Source: CAZZCN01 sp964652975
GTDB taxonomy: Bacteria > Bacillota > Clostridia > Saccharofermentanales > UBA5734
Reading direction: 5' to 3'
Assembly: GCA_964652975.1 (NCBI GenBank)
Contig: CAZZCN010000002.1
Coordinates: 1 to 64,000 of the forward strand
Length of the DNA: 64,000 nucleotides
The notes below the pieces were generated by a model. That model was given only the letters and a program-made list of their open reading frames with translations, was not told the DNA's origin and did not search any database. Made by a program: the position numbers and the translations under genes. This document shows, piece after piece, positions 24,544 to 33,357 of the stretch; positions within the stretch are counted from its first letter, which is position 1, and each line of letters starts with the position of its first letter.

Positions 24544-25665
24544 CTATTTATATCTTCTTGCTACAGCAACTCTTGGATTACCTGAATAGTCTTCCTTGAT
24601 GTATATATTATCAAAAATACCAAAACTTTTAAATAGTTCTTCTATCTGTTGGCTCTGGTCAAATCCTATTTCAAACAAAACATATCCGTCAAGGTTTAGA
24701 AGTTTTACAGACAGTTCTAAAATTCTGCGGTAGAATTTCATGCCGTCATCGCCCCCGTCGAGTGCTATTATGGGCTCGTAAGATATCACTTCAGGCTGCA
24801 ATTCAGATAATATGCCGGATTTTATATATGGAGGATTGGAAATAATCATATCGAATCCAGATTCTATGCTTAAATTGGATACCTGCGAATCCGAAAATAA
24901 AGTTTCCTGCGAATCCGAAAATTCAGATTCTGATGATTTAAAAAATATATTTTCCTTAAAATCCGAAAATAATGTTTCCTGAAAATCCGAAAACAGATCA
25001 TGCTCTATTATTTGGATGTTATTTCGTGGCATGATATTTTGAAGATTTTGTCTGGCATAGAAAAGAGCCTTTTCGGATATATCTGTTGCAACGCCTAAAG
25101 ACTCAATACCTTTGGCTCCAATGGCTTTAGCAAAAGAAATGGATATGCATCCGCTACCGGTGCAAAACTCGATAAAGCGCAGAACTTTTCTATTATCCTT
25201 GATTTTGTATGCATTTGCATTATTTAAATTACTACCTTTATCAGTTGCTGATTTTTCATTTATATCATTGCTATTTGGATATTGAGATTTTCTAATGGCA
25301 ATTGATATGGATTCCTGGACTAGAATTTCAGTGTCACTTCTAGGAATTAAAACACCTTCTCCTACAGTATATTCATCATCAAAAAAATATGCCTTTCCCA
25401 ATATATATTGTACAGGCACATGTTTTAAGCGTACTAACGTTTTGCTTATAATTTCATCTTTTAACGAACCGGATATCTTTAATGTATTCTCTTCCATTCG
25501 CAATTTAATTTTAGGTATGGATAGAATATGAGATATCAGTATGAGTGCTTCTTCTCTCGCGGTGTCGGGAAAAGCCTCGTTCAAAATCCTCGAGCATTCA
25601 TCAATTATTGGCTTGATTCCATAAGTTATTTCAGTATTTTCTTCAAGAATGCCCTTACCACTCAT
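24544..25665 (-). CDS. prmC: Peptide chain release factor N5-glutamine methyltransferase PrmC, with a repeat insertion
   Basis: Methylates the Gln of the GGQ motif of release factors using SAM. N-terminal helical domain (1-90), then a Rossmann methyltransferase with IPRSDTEILV, FCTGSGCISISFAK and the catalytic NPPYI. At 373 residues it exceeds the usual ~285. The surplus is an insertion between the LFSDFQE and SGFDMIISNPPYI segments, with the units ETLFSD and EFSDSQ repeated, plus a Ser/Asn stretch near residue 125. The insertion is DNA-repeat driven (24888-25003). Overlaps the DUF1385 gene by 11 bases. Confidence 0.93.
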   Translation of the reverse strand: MSGKGILEENTEITYGIKPIIDECSRILNEAFPDTAREEALILISHILSIPKIKLRMEENTLKISGSLKDEIISKTLVRLKHVPVQYILGKAYFFDDEYTVGEGVLIPRSDTEILVQESISIAIRKSQYPNSNDINEKSATDKGSNLNNANAYKIKDNRKVLRFIEFCTGSGCISISFAKAIGAKGIESLGVATDISEKALFYARQNLQNIMPRNNIQIIEHDLFSDFQETLFSDFKENIFFKSSESEFSDSQETLFSDSQVSNLSIESGFDMIISNPPYIKSGILSELQPEVISYEPIIALDGGDDGMKFYRRILELSVKLLNLDGYVLFEIGFDQSQQIEELFKSFGIFDNIYIKEDYSGNPRVAVARRYK

Positions 25666-27064
25666 CTCCCCGCTCCCCTGCAGGAATAACCGGTATCATA
25701 GCGGCGATCGCAACTTCAAGCATAGAATCATCAGGCTCTTTAGTGGTCAGCCTCTGAAGCATCAGTCCAGGCCAGGATAACGCTCTGGTAAATACATTAT
25801 CGTGCTTAGCTGCCCAGTGTATTATCTCATATGAAATTCCTGCAAGAATCGGCACACAGGCAAGACGGATCAGCATGTCCACGAAAATATTTATTCTTGG
25901 TACAAATGAAAAAATAATTATACTGACCAGTAATACAATAAACATAAACGCTGTTCCACATCTTGGATGATGCTTTGAAAACGTTCTTACATTTTCTACA
26001 TTCAGCGGCATTTTGGCCTCATAGCATGCAATAGTCTTATGCTCCGCGCCATGGTACATCCATACACGCTTGATATCTTTGATTTTAGATGCCATTGCAA
26101 GATATCCTATGAAAATGGAAATACGCAGTACTCCTTCAGTTAATGAAAACAAGATTCGATTCGTTATACTTGCCGTTTTGTCAATAAACAATCCTATCGA
26201 TAGGTTGGCGATCAAATTGGGCAGCAATATAAAAAGGCCAATGCTTATCATTATCCCAAAGACAGCTGAAAAATACAGAAGGATTTCAGTGTGGTCGAGC
26301 AGATATTTCTCGAATCTGCCAGGCCCGCGCTTCTCTTTGTCGATTCTTTTCTGCTCTTTTTTTAATTCTTTCTCGGATTTTACAATGCCGACAGTCTCTA
26401 CGGACTCAGCTTGAGGCATTATCGGAGTTGGTTCCTGTGGCTCCGATAATTCTGAAGAATTATTGTCAATAAAATCTTCATCTTCGGTAGATGCCATTTC
26501 TATAACCGGCTCAGAAGCAGTATTAATAAAATCTTCATCAGATGTGATTTCTGTGTCAGATATGTCAAAGGTGCTAGCAGAAGTGACACCAAAGGTGCTG
26601 TCAGAAGTGATGGCAGTAGCGCCATCAGTAGTGCCATCAGCAGTGGTATCAGTAGTGGTATCAGTAGTGATGTCAGCAGTGGTATCAGTAGTGGTATCAG
26701 TAGTGATGTCAGCAGTGGTATCAGTAATCGTGTTTTCAGATACATTTTCCGCTTTAGTGTCCGATTTATTGTCTTCTGAAATAATATCGTCTTCTAAAAA
26801 CTGTGCTGATTTCATTAGATATCTCGTGCCGGTAACCATTTGCCTGAAAATCTTAACGCAGCCCCTTATAAAAGGAATCTTGGCAGCCTTGGACGACTTG
26901 CCAATTGGAGCTGTTTCAACGCATATTTCACCATTTGGCAGGCGTACAGCCATGGCCATGGTCGCAGGTCCTATCATCATAAGGCCTTCCATAAGTGCTT
27001 GACCACCAATGCTTGTCATCTTTTTTGCACATTTCATTTCATCTTGAGAAGTGTTTTTTTTCAT
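25655..27064 (-). CDS. DUF1385 (YqhQ-like) membrane protein with a Thr/Asp repeat insertion
   Basis: 469 residues against about 300 in the family. The N-terminus SIGGQALMEGLMMIGPATMAMAVRLP and C-terminal MYHGAEHKTIACYEA, KHHPRCGTAFMFIV motifs mark DUF1385, with about four to five membrane helices after residue 250. Between lies a ~110-residue insertion of TTADITTDTTTD repeats, coded by a 36-bp minisatellite, and acidic Ser/Thr/Asp/Glu sequence. In other clostridia DUF1385 is also next to prmC and rpmE. Function unknown. Confidence 0.9.
   Translation of the reverse strand: MKKNTSQDEMKCAKKMTSIGGQALMEGLMMIGPATMAMAVRLPNGEICVETAPIGKSSKAAKIPFIRGCVKIFRQMVTGTRYLMKSAQFLEDDIISEDNKSDTKAENVSENTITDTTADITTDTTTDTTADITTDTTTDTTADGTTDGATAITSDSTFGVTSASTFDISDTEITSDEDFINTASEPVIEMASTEDEDFIDNNSSELSEPQEPTPIMPQAESVETVGIVKSEKELKKEQKRIDKEKRGPGRFEKYLLDHTEILLYFSAVFGIMISIGLFILLPNLIANLSIGLFIDKTASITNRILFSLTEGVLRISIFIGYLAMASKIKDIKRVWMYHGAEHKTIACYEAKMPLNVENVRTFSKHHPRCGTAFMFIVLLVSIIIFSFVPRINIFVDMLIRLACVPILAGISYEIIHWAAKHDNVFTRALSWPGLMLQRLTTKEPDDSMLEVAIAAMIPVIPAGERGDEW
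26601..26730. repeat. 36-bp minisatellite inside the DUF1385 gene
   Basis: TCAGCAGTGGTATCAGTAGT blocks start at 26637, 26673 and 26709 (period 36), flanked by shorter variants. It keeps the frame (36 = 12 codons), coding for TTDTTAD-type repeats. Confidence 0.85.
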
Positions 27065-27300
27065 TTATTAATCCTTGTCTTTCTTTACATTTCGAATAAC
27101 ATTTCGGATTAAAGGCTTTTCATATCTAATCTATAGAAATCGAATCTATGTAAGATAAATCCTTCAGTCTAAATATATTGAAATATTTTCTATCGGTTAT
27201 ACGTATAATTTCAAAATTTGCATTACCATGTAATTTTATCATACTTTAACAACAATTAATTGCTTATTCATATGAATTAACCGTTTTGTCGCATTTTATC

Positions 27301-27337
27301 CAAAATTGAAAAGATGCAAACTTTTCGTCTGCATCTT
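27301..27337 (-). terminator. Rho-independent terminator after rpmE
   Basis: Minus strand AAGATGCA-GAC pairs with GTT-TGCATCTT around GAAAA (11 pairs, one G-U) and runs into TTTTCAATTTT. Confidence 0.8.
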
Positions 27338-27346
27338 CCTGGTTGC

Positions 27347-27547
27347 TTATCTGCCTTCGTTTCTCTTCTTGAATTTATCAACACGTCCGCCCGAATCTAC
27401 TAATTTCTGCTTGCCGGTAAAGAACGGGTGGCATTTGGAGCAAATATCAACATTCAAATGATCCTTTACAGAACCGCTTTCGAATGTCTCACCGCATGCA
27501 CATTTCACGATTGTCTTGCCATAACTTGGATGTATTTTGTCTTTCAT
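27347..27547 (-). CDS. rpmE: 50S ribosomal protein L31
   Basis: 66 residues, normal for L31. It carries the zinc-type Cys set (CACGETF ... DICSKCHPFFTG), so it is the C+ form. The ATG at 27547 is set by GAGAGGTG six bases upstream; the GTG three codons earlier is part of the ribosome site. Confidence 0.97.
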   Translation of the reverse strand: MKDKIHPSYGKTIVKCACGETFESGSVKDHLNVDICSKCHPFFTGKQKLVDSGGRVDKFKKRNEGR

Positions 27548-27632
27548 TGTATTCACCTCTCTCAGAAGTGGACGCGTACCCTCACTAATTGTCGCGGTAC
27601 GTATGTCTCACTGGATTTAAGTCGCAAGAGAT

Positions 27633-27661
27633 ATGATACTATACATTGGCAGTACTGTCAA
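27633..27661 (-). promoter_or_regulatory. Sigma-A promoter of rpmE
   Basis: Minus strand TTGACA, 17 bases, TATCAT. The ~80-base leader holds a small stem (CGTACC with GGGTACG), possibly an L31 autoregulation leader, though I cannot confirm it. Confidence 0.65.
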
Positions 27662-27730
27662 ATTATTTTTTCGGTAAGAAACTTCAAAACATATAAATAT
27701 ATAAATCAACGCGAAACTTATTCCAAGTCA

Positions 27731-27773
27731 GAATAAAAAAGTACGACCTCAGAAAACTTCTGAAAATCGTACT
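27731..27773 (-). terminator. Rho-independent terminator of hup
   Basis: Minus strand AGTACGA...TCGTACT with an inner CAGAA/TTCTG pairing, followed by TTTTTTATTC. Confidence 0.8.
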
Positions 27774-27805
27774 CTCCATTTACACTTATAATAAATTGGA
27801 TGTAT

Positions 27806-28081
27806 TTACTTTGCAACTACATCTTTCAATGATTTTCCTGCTTTAAAAGCTGGAACTTTGGTTGCTGGGATTTTAATTGCTTGCTTTGTCTGAGGATTGA
27901 GGCCTGTTCTTGCGCTACGGTTACGAACTTCGAATGTTCCAAACCCTACCAACTGTACCTTGTCTCCTTTAATAAGAGCTTCTGTTATAGAATCAATAAC
28001 GGCACTAACTGCTGTAGCTGAGTCTTTCTTTGTAAAATCGCTCTTTGATGCTACTGCATCGATCAATTCACTTTTGTTCAT
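27806..28081 (-). CDS. hup: DNA-binding protein HU
   Basis: 91 residues, a full-length HU homodimer subunit that bends and compacts DNA. MNKSELIDAVA, the GFGTFEVRNRSARTGLNPQT arm and KVPAFKAGKSLKD are canonical. AAAGGTG precedes the ATG. Single gene with its own terminator, divergent from the trigger-factor-like gene. Confidence 0.97.
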   Translation of the reverse strand: MNKSELIDAVASKSDFTKKDSATAVSAVIDSITEALIKGDKVQLVGFGTFEVRNRSARTGLNPQTKQAIKIPATKVPAFKAGKSLKDVVAK

Positions 28082-28252
28082 AATTTTACACCTTTCTCTC
28101 TGTTAAATATAATTGATTCGTATGTTTCGAGTCTTTGAGGGCTAACATAAGCAGTCAGCAAAGACTTATAGCTATTTTACCACAAAAAAAATTTTTTTCT
28201 ACTGTTTATTGAAAATTCGTATGTTTTTTTTTAAAATAGTGCTTGTTTTACT

Positions 28253-28281
28253 TTTACACACCATGATTTGTGTGATACAAT
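28253..28281 (+). promoter_or_regulatory. Sigma-A promoter of the trigger-factor-like gene
   Basis: TTTACA, 17 bases, TACAAT. The -10 box lies inside an inverted repeat TGTGA N7 TCACA (28271-28287). Confidence 0.65.
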
Positions 28282-28333
28282 GTCACAATGTTCAAGATAA
28301 AATCATATTTATAAAACAGATTGGAGATTATAA

Positions 28334-29311
28334 GTGAGTAATACTAAAGAAGAGACAACTGTATCAAAAGTTGTATTGGGAAACTATAAGGGGTTGGAAG
28401 TCAATAAGATTCTGCACGAAATTTCAGATTCTATGATTGATTCCGAAATCGGTAAATTACTTGCCGAAAACAGTATTTTAGAGGAAGTTTCAGATAGGGC
28501 TGTTCAGTCCGGAGACACGGTTACCATAGATTTTGAAGGATTTGTCGAAGGCATTGCGTTCAATGGCGGTAAAGGTGAAAACGTAGAACTGGAAATCGGA
28601 TCCAATACATTTATACCTGGATTTGAGACGCAGATTCTAGACAGGAATGTAGGAGATGCTTTTTCTATTTGTGTCACTTTCCCAAGTGAGTACGGAAATT
28701 CCGATCTTGCGGGCAAGGATGCTGTATTTGAGACATCAGTCAATAAAATCTCTAAAAAATCAGTGCCGGCTGCGGATGATGATTTCGCTCAGAGAATTGC
28801 CAATGTACCCACTATCTCGGATTTAAGACAAATTGTTCGTGAGAGACTTCAAAATATGGCTGACGATTATTCTAAAGAAAAAATGATAGATGATATGCTT
28901 GCACAGATTATAGATTCTTCAGGCTTTACCATCACTCCTGAATTCATTGACGAGCAGGCGATGAAAATGACAGGTGAGTACAGCGGACAACTTCAACAGC
29001 GTGGATGGACACTTGAAAGCTATCTGGAAATGAACGGGCAGACCATGGAACAATTTGCCGATATGATAAAAGTTCAAGCCGAAACAAGATCAAAATCCTT
29101 GCTTGCAATTGAAGAAATTTCGAAAGAAGAAGGTATATCAGTAACTGATGATGATATGGAAGCGGAATATTCGAATATTGCAAACATGCATAATATTCCA
29201 CTTGAAGAACTGAGACCAAGATTCAGGCAGGAAGATAATGACATAATCAAATCAATCATTACATCAAAAAAGGTATTTGATTACTTGTTAGGGGCTGCGA
29301 AAATAATCTAA
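28334..29311 (+). CDS. Trigger-factor-like peptidyl-prolyl isomerase without a ribosome-binding domain
   Basis: 325 residues. FKBP domain at about 55-135 (GDTVTIDFEGFVEGIAFNGG, IPGFETQILDRNVGD) followed by a trigger-factor C-terminal chaperone domain (EFIDEQAMKMTGEYSGQLQQRGWTLESYL). The usual ~120-residue N-terminal ribosome-binding domain with its GFRxGKxP signature is absent, replaced by about 50 residues. It therefore probably acts as a free chaperone/isomerase rather than on nascent chains. Starts at GTG with GGAG upstream and has its own promoter. A full-length trigger factor may exist elsewhere. Confidence 0.85.
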   Translation: MSNTKEETTVSKVVLGNYKGLEVNKILHEISDSMIDSEIGKLLAENSILEEVSDRAVQSGDTVTIDFEGFVEGIAFNGGKGENVELEIGSNTFIPGFETQILDRNVGDAFSICVTFPSEYGNSDLAGKDAVFETSVNKISKKSVPAADDDFAQRIANVPTISDLRQIVRERLQNMADDYSKEKMIDDMLAQIIDSSGFTITPEFIDEQAMKMTGEYSGQLQQRGWTLESYLEMNGQTMEQFADMIKVQAETRSKSLLAIEEISKEEGISVTDDDMEAEYSNIANMHNIPLEELRPRFRQEDNDIIKSIITSKKVFDYLLGAAKII

Positions 29312-29319
29312 GGTACAAT

Positions 29320-30039
29320 TTATGGTGACGGGAATTCTGCATTTATAACAATATTGTCACCGGATATTCTAAGATTATTCAGGTTGATATCGAGGGCATT
29401 GTCAAAAAACATGACAATGCCTTCATCTACGTAGCCATTAACCGATGTATATATGTTATCTGGAATTGTAAGATTACCTACTTTCATCTCTTTTATTGAT
29501 GACAGCTTGTCCTTATATTGCAATGAAACTGTCGACAAAACAGGTACTTCATCCGGCAGCTTACCAACAGTGGCTTCAATAACCTCTTTGCTTTCACCGA
29601 ACGTCTTCGCCATCGCCCCGACATTCACAACAGCGCTGAGAGAGAGTTCGTCTTTTCCTGAAGCCTTCAGTTGAAGATTTTTGAGTGTTGTTTTGTCTGA
29701 GAGAAATGAAGAGATTAAATACGAGAAACCCTGTGGTGTCAATATGAGTTCCTTGGTGGCCCTTCCGGTAAAAGAGCTTCGGTCTTGAGTTTTGAGATTA
29801 TATCCCAGAGCATTGTCGATTTTTGCGATTTCATCATCGGTTATGGTTGAATTATCTATATTCTGCTGTTCATTAATACCAAAAAGGCCGGCCAAAAAAG
29901 GATTCTGAAATACCCCTGCTATGCCAAACCTTAAATATACCAATCCAAAAACAATTAGCACCGACAAAACAACAACCATGAATATAGATATGGCTTTTAA
30001 TATTTTCTTTCTCTTTTTGTGAAAAACATCTCTGTCCAT
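29320..30039 (-). CDS. Hypothetical single-pass membrane protein
   Basis: 239 residues: basic N-terminus, one helix (about 15-36), then an extracytoplasmic beta-rich domain (LTPQGFSYLISSFL, LQLKASGKDELSLSAVVNV, LQYKDKLSSIKEMKVGNLTIP). The pattern faintly resembles DUF2140/YpmS-like or DUF2993-like proteins, but I cannot assign a family. It converges with the trigger-factor-like gene eight bases away. Confidence 0.7.
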   Translation of the reverse strand: MDRDVFHKKRKKILKAISIFMVVVLSVLIVFGLVYLRFGIAGVFQNPFLAGLFGINEQQNIDNSTITDDEIAKIDNALGYNLKTQDRSSFTGRATKELILTPQGFSYLISSFLSDKTTLKNLQLKASGKDELSLSAVVNVGAMAKTFGESKEVIEATVGKLPDEVPVLSTVSLQYKDKLSSIKEMKVGNLTIPDNIYTSVNGYVDEGIVMFFDNALDINLNNLRISGDNIVINAEFPSP

Positions 30040-30213
30040 CTATTCATTTTACCTGCTAAAAGTCATAAAAATTAAATATTGTTGCGAATAATTACACAAA
30101 AAACCAAGCCTTTAAATCCCTATGACATTAAATAGTCTATGTGAAAATGTGACAGGGCTATAAAGGCAGCAAAACTGTGCTTTTATATGGTAACTGCTTT
30201 AGTGGAAATAGTC

Positions 30214-30543
30214 CTATTCGGCAGAGATTGATTCCATAGAATCCTTCTCTTGAGAATAATCTGTTTCAAGGGGTGCAATTTCCTGTAATTCCTTCTCCTG
30301 CTCAAACTTCTCTAGGATCTTTTTAACAAGAGAATCACGGAATTCAGTATTGATCGGATGAACTATGTCACGATACACACCATCCGGCGAGCGCCTGCTA
30401 GGCATTGCAATAAACACACCCTTATTGCCTTCAATCACTTTAATGTCATGTACAACAAAAACATCATCGAACGTGACAGAAACCACGGCCTTCATTTTAC
30501 TCTCGTTGTTTACCATTCGGATTCTAATTTCAGAAATTTCCAC
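30214..30543 (-). CDS. spoVG: Septation/sporulation regulator SpoVG
   Basis: 109 residues. EISEIRIRMVNN, VVSVTFDDVFVVHDIKVIEG, FIAMPSRRSPDGVYRDIVHPIN are diagnostic. A nucleic-acid-binding regulator of division, sporulation and surface genes. Start is GTG with AAGGAGG eight bases upstream. The C-terminal 25 residues are variable and acidic, as usual. Confidence 0.97.
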   Translation of the reverse strand: MEISEIRIRMVNNESKMKAVVSVTFDDVFVVHDIKVIEGNKGVFIAMPSRRSPDGVYRDIVHPINTEFRDSLVKKILEKFEQEKELQEIAPLETDYSQEKDSMESISAE

Positions 30544-30751
30544 TTACATATCCTCCTTGCAACTTAGATCGTCGTATTATCCAGCGTTTTTGTATAGAAT
30601 GTTAGATTTATTATACACTGTTTTTTTTTTGTTGTCACTATTGCTTGAAAAATAGATGTAAAAAATTGCTAGTAAAGATTGTGTGCAGCAATTACAAGTG
30701 AAGATTGTGTGTAACAATTACCAAGGTATAATGCAAAATTCGAGCATAAAA

Positions 30752-30784
30752 AATCGGCTGTATTTTAAAACTACACAGCCGATT
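30752..30784 (-). terminator. Rho-independent terminator of the DUF948 gene
   Basis: Minus strand AATCGGCTGT pairs with ACAGCCGATT (10 pairs) and continues into TTTTTTATGC. Confidence 0.82.
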
Positions 30785-30815
30785 AAATGCAAAAACAAGC
30801 TATCTGATTGAATTA

Positions 30816-31202
30816 CTAATCGTCGTCGTCATGTCTGAACGCGCTGGAAATGTATTTTGCAATCAGTCCTATCACTTTTACAATTTCGAAAACAGTTTCG
30901 GTCGTATCAGATACAGATACAACTGTATCAGTTACAGCGCCATCTATAGTCCCTATAACCGATCCCGCCTTGTCCAATGTACCTTTCATGCTTACGGCTG
31001 CTTCATTCAAATTACTCATTGTGTCCGGGAGGATATTTATGGTCTTGTTAATATTCTCTGTGTTTGACTCCACAATTTTATTGAACTTCTTAAGCAAACT
31101 GTTCAGATTTTTCAATGTGATTACAAGAAAAACCGATATAATAACCGCAAGGCTGACAAGAATAAATATTGCCAAAGCTTCTATGTCAATATACATATTC
31201 AC
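30816..31202 (-). CDS. DUF948 protein
   Basis: 128 residues: one N-terminal helix (9-30), then a long amphipathic coil (LNSLLKKFNKIVESNTENINKTINILPDTM) and a His/Asp tail. This is the DUF948 general-stress family, often beside a YtxH protein as here. Probably a membrane-anchored coiled coil; function unknown. Confidence 0.85.
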   Translation of the reverse strand: MNMYIDIEALAIFILVSLAVIISVFLVITLKNLNSLLKKFNKIVESNTENINKTINILPDTMSNLNEAAVSMKGTLDKAGSVIGTIDGAVTDTVVSVSDTTETVFEIVKVIGLIAKYISSAFRHDDDD

Positions 31203-31319
31203 ACCTATGAAATGGCTATAGCCAAATCACATTACCCTTTCAAAATTTTAATGCAATGTATTGCAAAATGAATTGGGACACTCTAATTTATCACTGTAGA
31301 TTTCGTAATATGCAAAACA

Positions 31320-31688
31320 CTATTTATCTTTTGGCTCTGCTTTGGCGGTTTTTGCCGGCGCTTCCTTTTTGTCAGCATCCTTGGCATCTTCGGTGTTTGT
31401 AACTATAGGAGCTTTAGATGTTGCGTCTGCGTCTTTCTTGTGAATTATCTCGGTTACCTTTTCTTTAGCTTCGCTGACTTTTTCTTTAGTAGCCTCTGCA
31501 ACCTTCTTCGCTCCCTTGGCTATGTCTTTACGTGTATCCTTGCCTGCCTTAGGGGCAAAAAGCAATCCTGCCGCTGCACCTGCTGCCACTCCTATACCTG
31601 CTCCGATTGCAATGTTCTTTGCAGTCTTCTTGTTCTGCGCTGCTTTCTTAGCTTTCTTGCTGTTTTCTAACAAATCTTTGATACTCAT
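31320..31688 (-). CDS. YtxH-family protein
   Basis: 122 residues. AIGAGIGVAAGAAAGLLFAPKAGKDTRKDIAKGAKKV is the YtxH signature: a Gly/Ala membrane segment and a Lys-rich amphipathic helix. The tail is Ala/Lys/Asp rich. Stress-linked in bacilli; paired with DUF948 upstream in position, likely the same operon in the order YtxH-like then elsewhere DUF948. Confidence 0.85.
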   Translation of the reverse strand: MSIKDLLENSKKAKKAAQNKKTAKNIAIGAGIGVAAGAAAGLLFAPKAGKDTRKDIAKGAKKVAEATKEKVSEAKEKVTEIIHKKDADATSKAPIVTNTEDAKDADKKEAPAKTAKAEPKDK

Positions 31689-31874
31689 AATGCTACCTCG
31701 TACAATCCAATTGAATCATACTTCCTTTCTCTTAATTTGTTTGTATTAAATTTGAATGATAAGTTAAATATGTTATTATTATATCACTACATTCGTATAT
31801 ATGCAATTTACCATGACATCGATTTGTGTTAGAATAACCATATCAATATTTTCGAAAGCAGGTAATGTCACTAT

Positions 31875-33338
31875 ATGGTAACAGTTGATGGCGACCCCAC
31901 TCTACTTGGAATAAAGACCGGTGGTAAGATTTATTTTGTCGGAATAGGTGGATATAGCATGTGTGGTCTGGCTGCCATATGTCAGAGTGCAGGATACTTA
32001 GTAAGAGGTTCTGACATGGAGATGTCCTCAAGAACCAAGCAGCTGGCAAAGGGCGGTGTTTTGGTTTATCACGGTCATAAGTCTGATTATATAGATGATT
32101 TCAAGCCTGACTGTGTTGTTTATTCAGTTGCTGTTGACCTCTCAAACCCTGAAATATCCAGAGCCAGGGAACTTGGAATTCCGCTTTTTGAACGCTCATA
32201 TTTTCTTGGTGGCATAAACCGCCTTTATAAAAATGTAATCAACATTTCCGGCACTCATGGAAAGACAACAACCACCACTATGTGTTCATTAATCTTAGTG
32301 GAAGCCGGACTCGATCCCACAGCACATATAGGCGCTATGGTCAGCGACTGGGGCAATACAGTAAGGATAGGGAAATCACACGATATATTTGTATCAGAGG
32401 CATGTGAATACAACTCCAGTTTTTTACGTTTCTATTCAACTACAGCTGCAATATTGAACATTGACCATGATCATGTTGATTGTTTTCCTAAAATCGAGGA
32501 TGTCATTGATGTTTTTGCTGAATTTGCCTGTACAGTTCCTCCATCAGGCTCTCTTGTAATCCCTTCATTTGACAGAAATATACCCGCAATGCTAAAAAAG
32601 GTCCAAGATAATAAAATGTCAAAAGGCGAAGAAGCTCTTGACCTTCCCGAAATAATAACATTCGGGAGAGAATTCGATTTGATTAATAACGAAAAACCAA
32701 ATTTTTATATTACAGATTATAAACTGCAAGATGGATATCCGTCATTTGATGTTTACCGTGACAATAGTTTTCTTTGTCATATAGATCTTTTAATCCCCGG
32801 CGAATATAACGCAATGAATGCCCTTGCAGCAATTGCGTGTGCAGTCATAAATGGTGCGGATGGCAATTCCTGTGCCAGAGTGGTCTCAAATTTTCATGGT
32901 GCGGATAATCGTTTTTCGGACCGCGGTACTTATAAGGGTGCGGCTGTTATTGCTGATTATGCCCACCATCCTTCAGCAATAAGTGCATCTTTTCTTGCGG
33001 CATCAGACATTACAAAGGGGAGGGTCTGGCCTGTTTTTCAACCTATTACCTTTAATCGTGTAATCGGCCTTTTTGATGAATTTGTTTCGGCACTGCTCGA
33101 GTGTCCTGACTCCATGATTTTTGAAGTCTATACGTCGCGAGAATCTGACAGTCAAGGTTTTTCCGCCAAAATGATCTGTGACAAAATAAATTCTCTTGGT
33201 GGAAGTAGTAATTTTATGGACGGGTACGAAACATTGAAAGCTGCTCTTGACGAAAAGATTTCCCCCGGTGATCTCATTTTGTTTATGGGTCCGGAGGGAC
33301 TTAAGGAAATTGCAGACCGCTTGGTTGCCGGCCAGTAA
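31875..33338 (+). CDS. murC: UDP-N-acetylmuramate--L-alanine ligase MurC
   Basis: 487 residues, first ligase of the peptidoglycan stem peptide. Domain 1 with FVGIGGYSMCGLAAI, ATP-binding GTHGKTTTTTM, NIDHDHVDCF and the C-terminal DYAHHPSAISASF all match. Ribosome site is weak (AGCAGG). The ABC-F gene follows after 19 bases, likely co-transcribed. Confidence 0.96.
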   Translation: MVTVDGDPTLLGIKTGGKIYFVGIGGYSMCGLAAICQSAGYLVRGSDMEMSSRTKQLAKGGVLVYHGHKSDYIDDFKPDCVVYSVAVDLSNPEISRARELGIPLFERSYFLGGINRLYKNVINISGTHGKTTTTTMCSLILVEAGLDPTAHIGAMVSDWGNTVRIGKSHDIFVSEACEYNSSFLRFYSTTAAILNIDHDHVDCFPKIEDVIDVFAEFACTVPPSGSLVIPSFDRNIPAMLKKVQDNKMSKGEEALDLPEIITFGREFDLINNEKPNFYITDYKLQDGYPSFDVYRDNSFLCHIDLLIPGEYNAMNALAAIACAVINGADGNSCARVVSNFHGADNRFSDRGTYKGAAVIADYAHHPSAISASFLAASDITKGRVWPVFQPITFNRVIGLFDEFVSALLECPDSMIFEVYTSRESDSQGFSAKMICDKINSLGGSSNFMDGYETLKAALDEKISPGDLILFMGPEGLKEIADRLVAGQ

Positions 33339-33357
33339 CAAAACAAGGAGAATTTTT

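Noticed and set aside
24305..24589. Plus-strand Tyr/Ser/Leu-rich frame across the tandem repeat
   Set aside because: Its sequence is only translated 10-bp repeat and spans 100 N.
26463..27002. Plus-strand Ser/Val-rich frame opposite DUF1385
   Set aside because: Shadow of the minus-strand Thr/Asp repeats and N-terminal domain.
27557..27632. Riboswitch before rpmE
   Set aside because: Only a 6-7 bp stem is visible; no known riboswitch core matches, so I mention it only as a possible leader.
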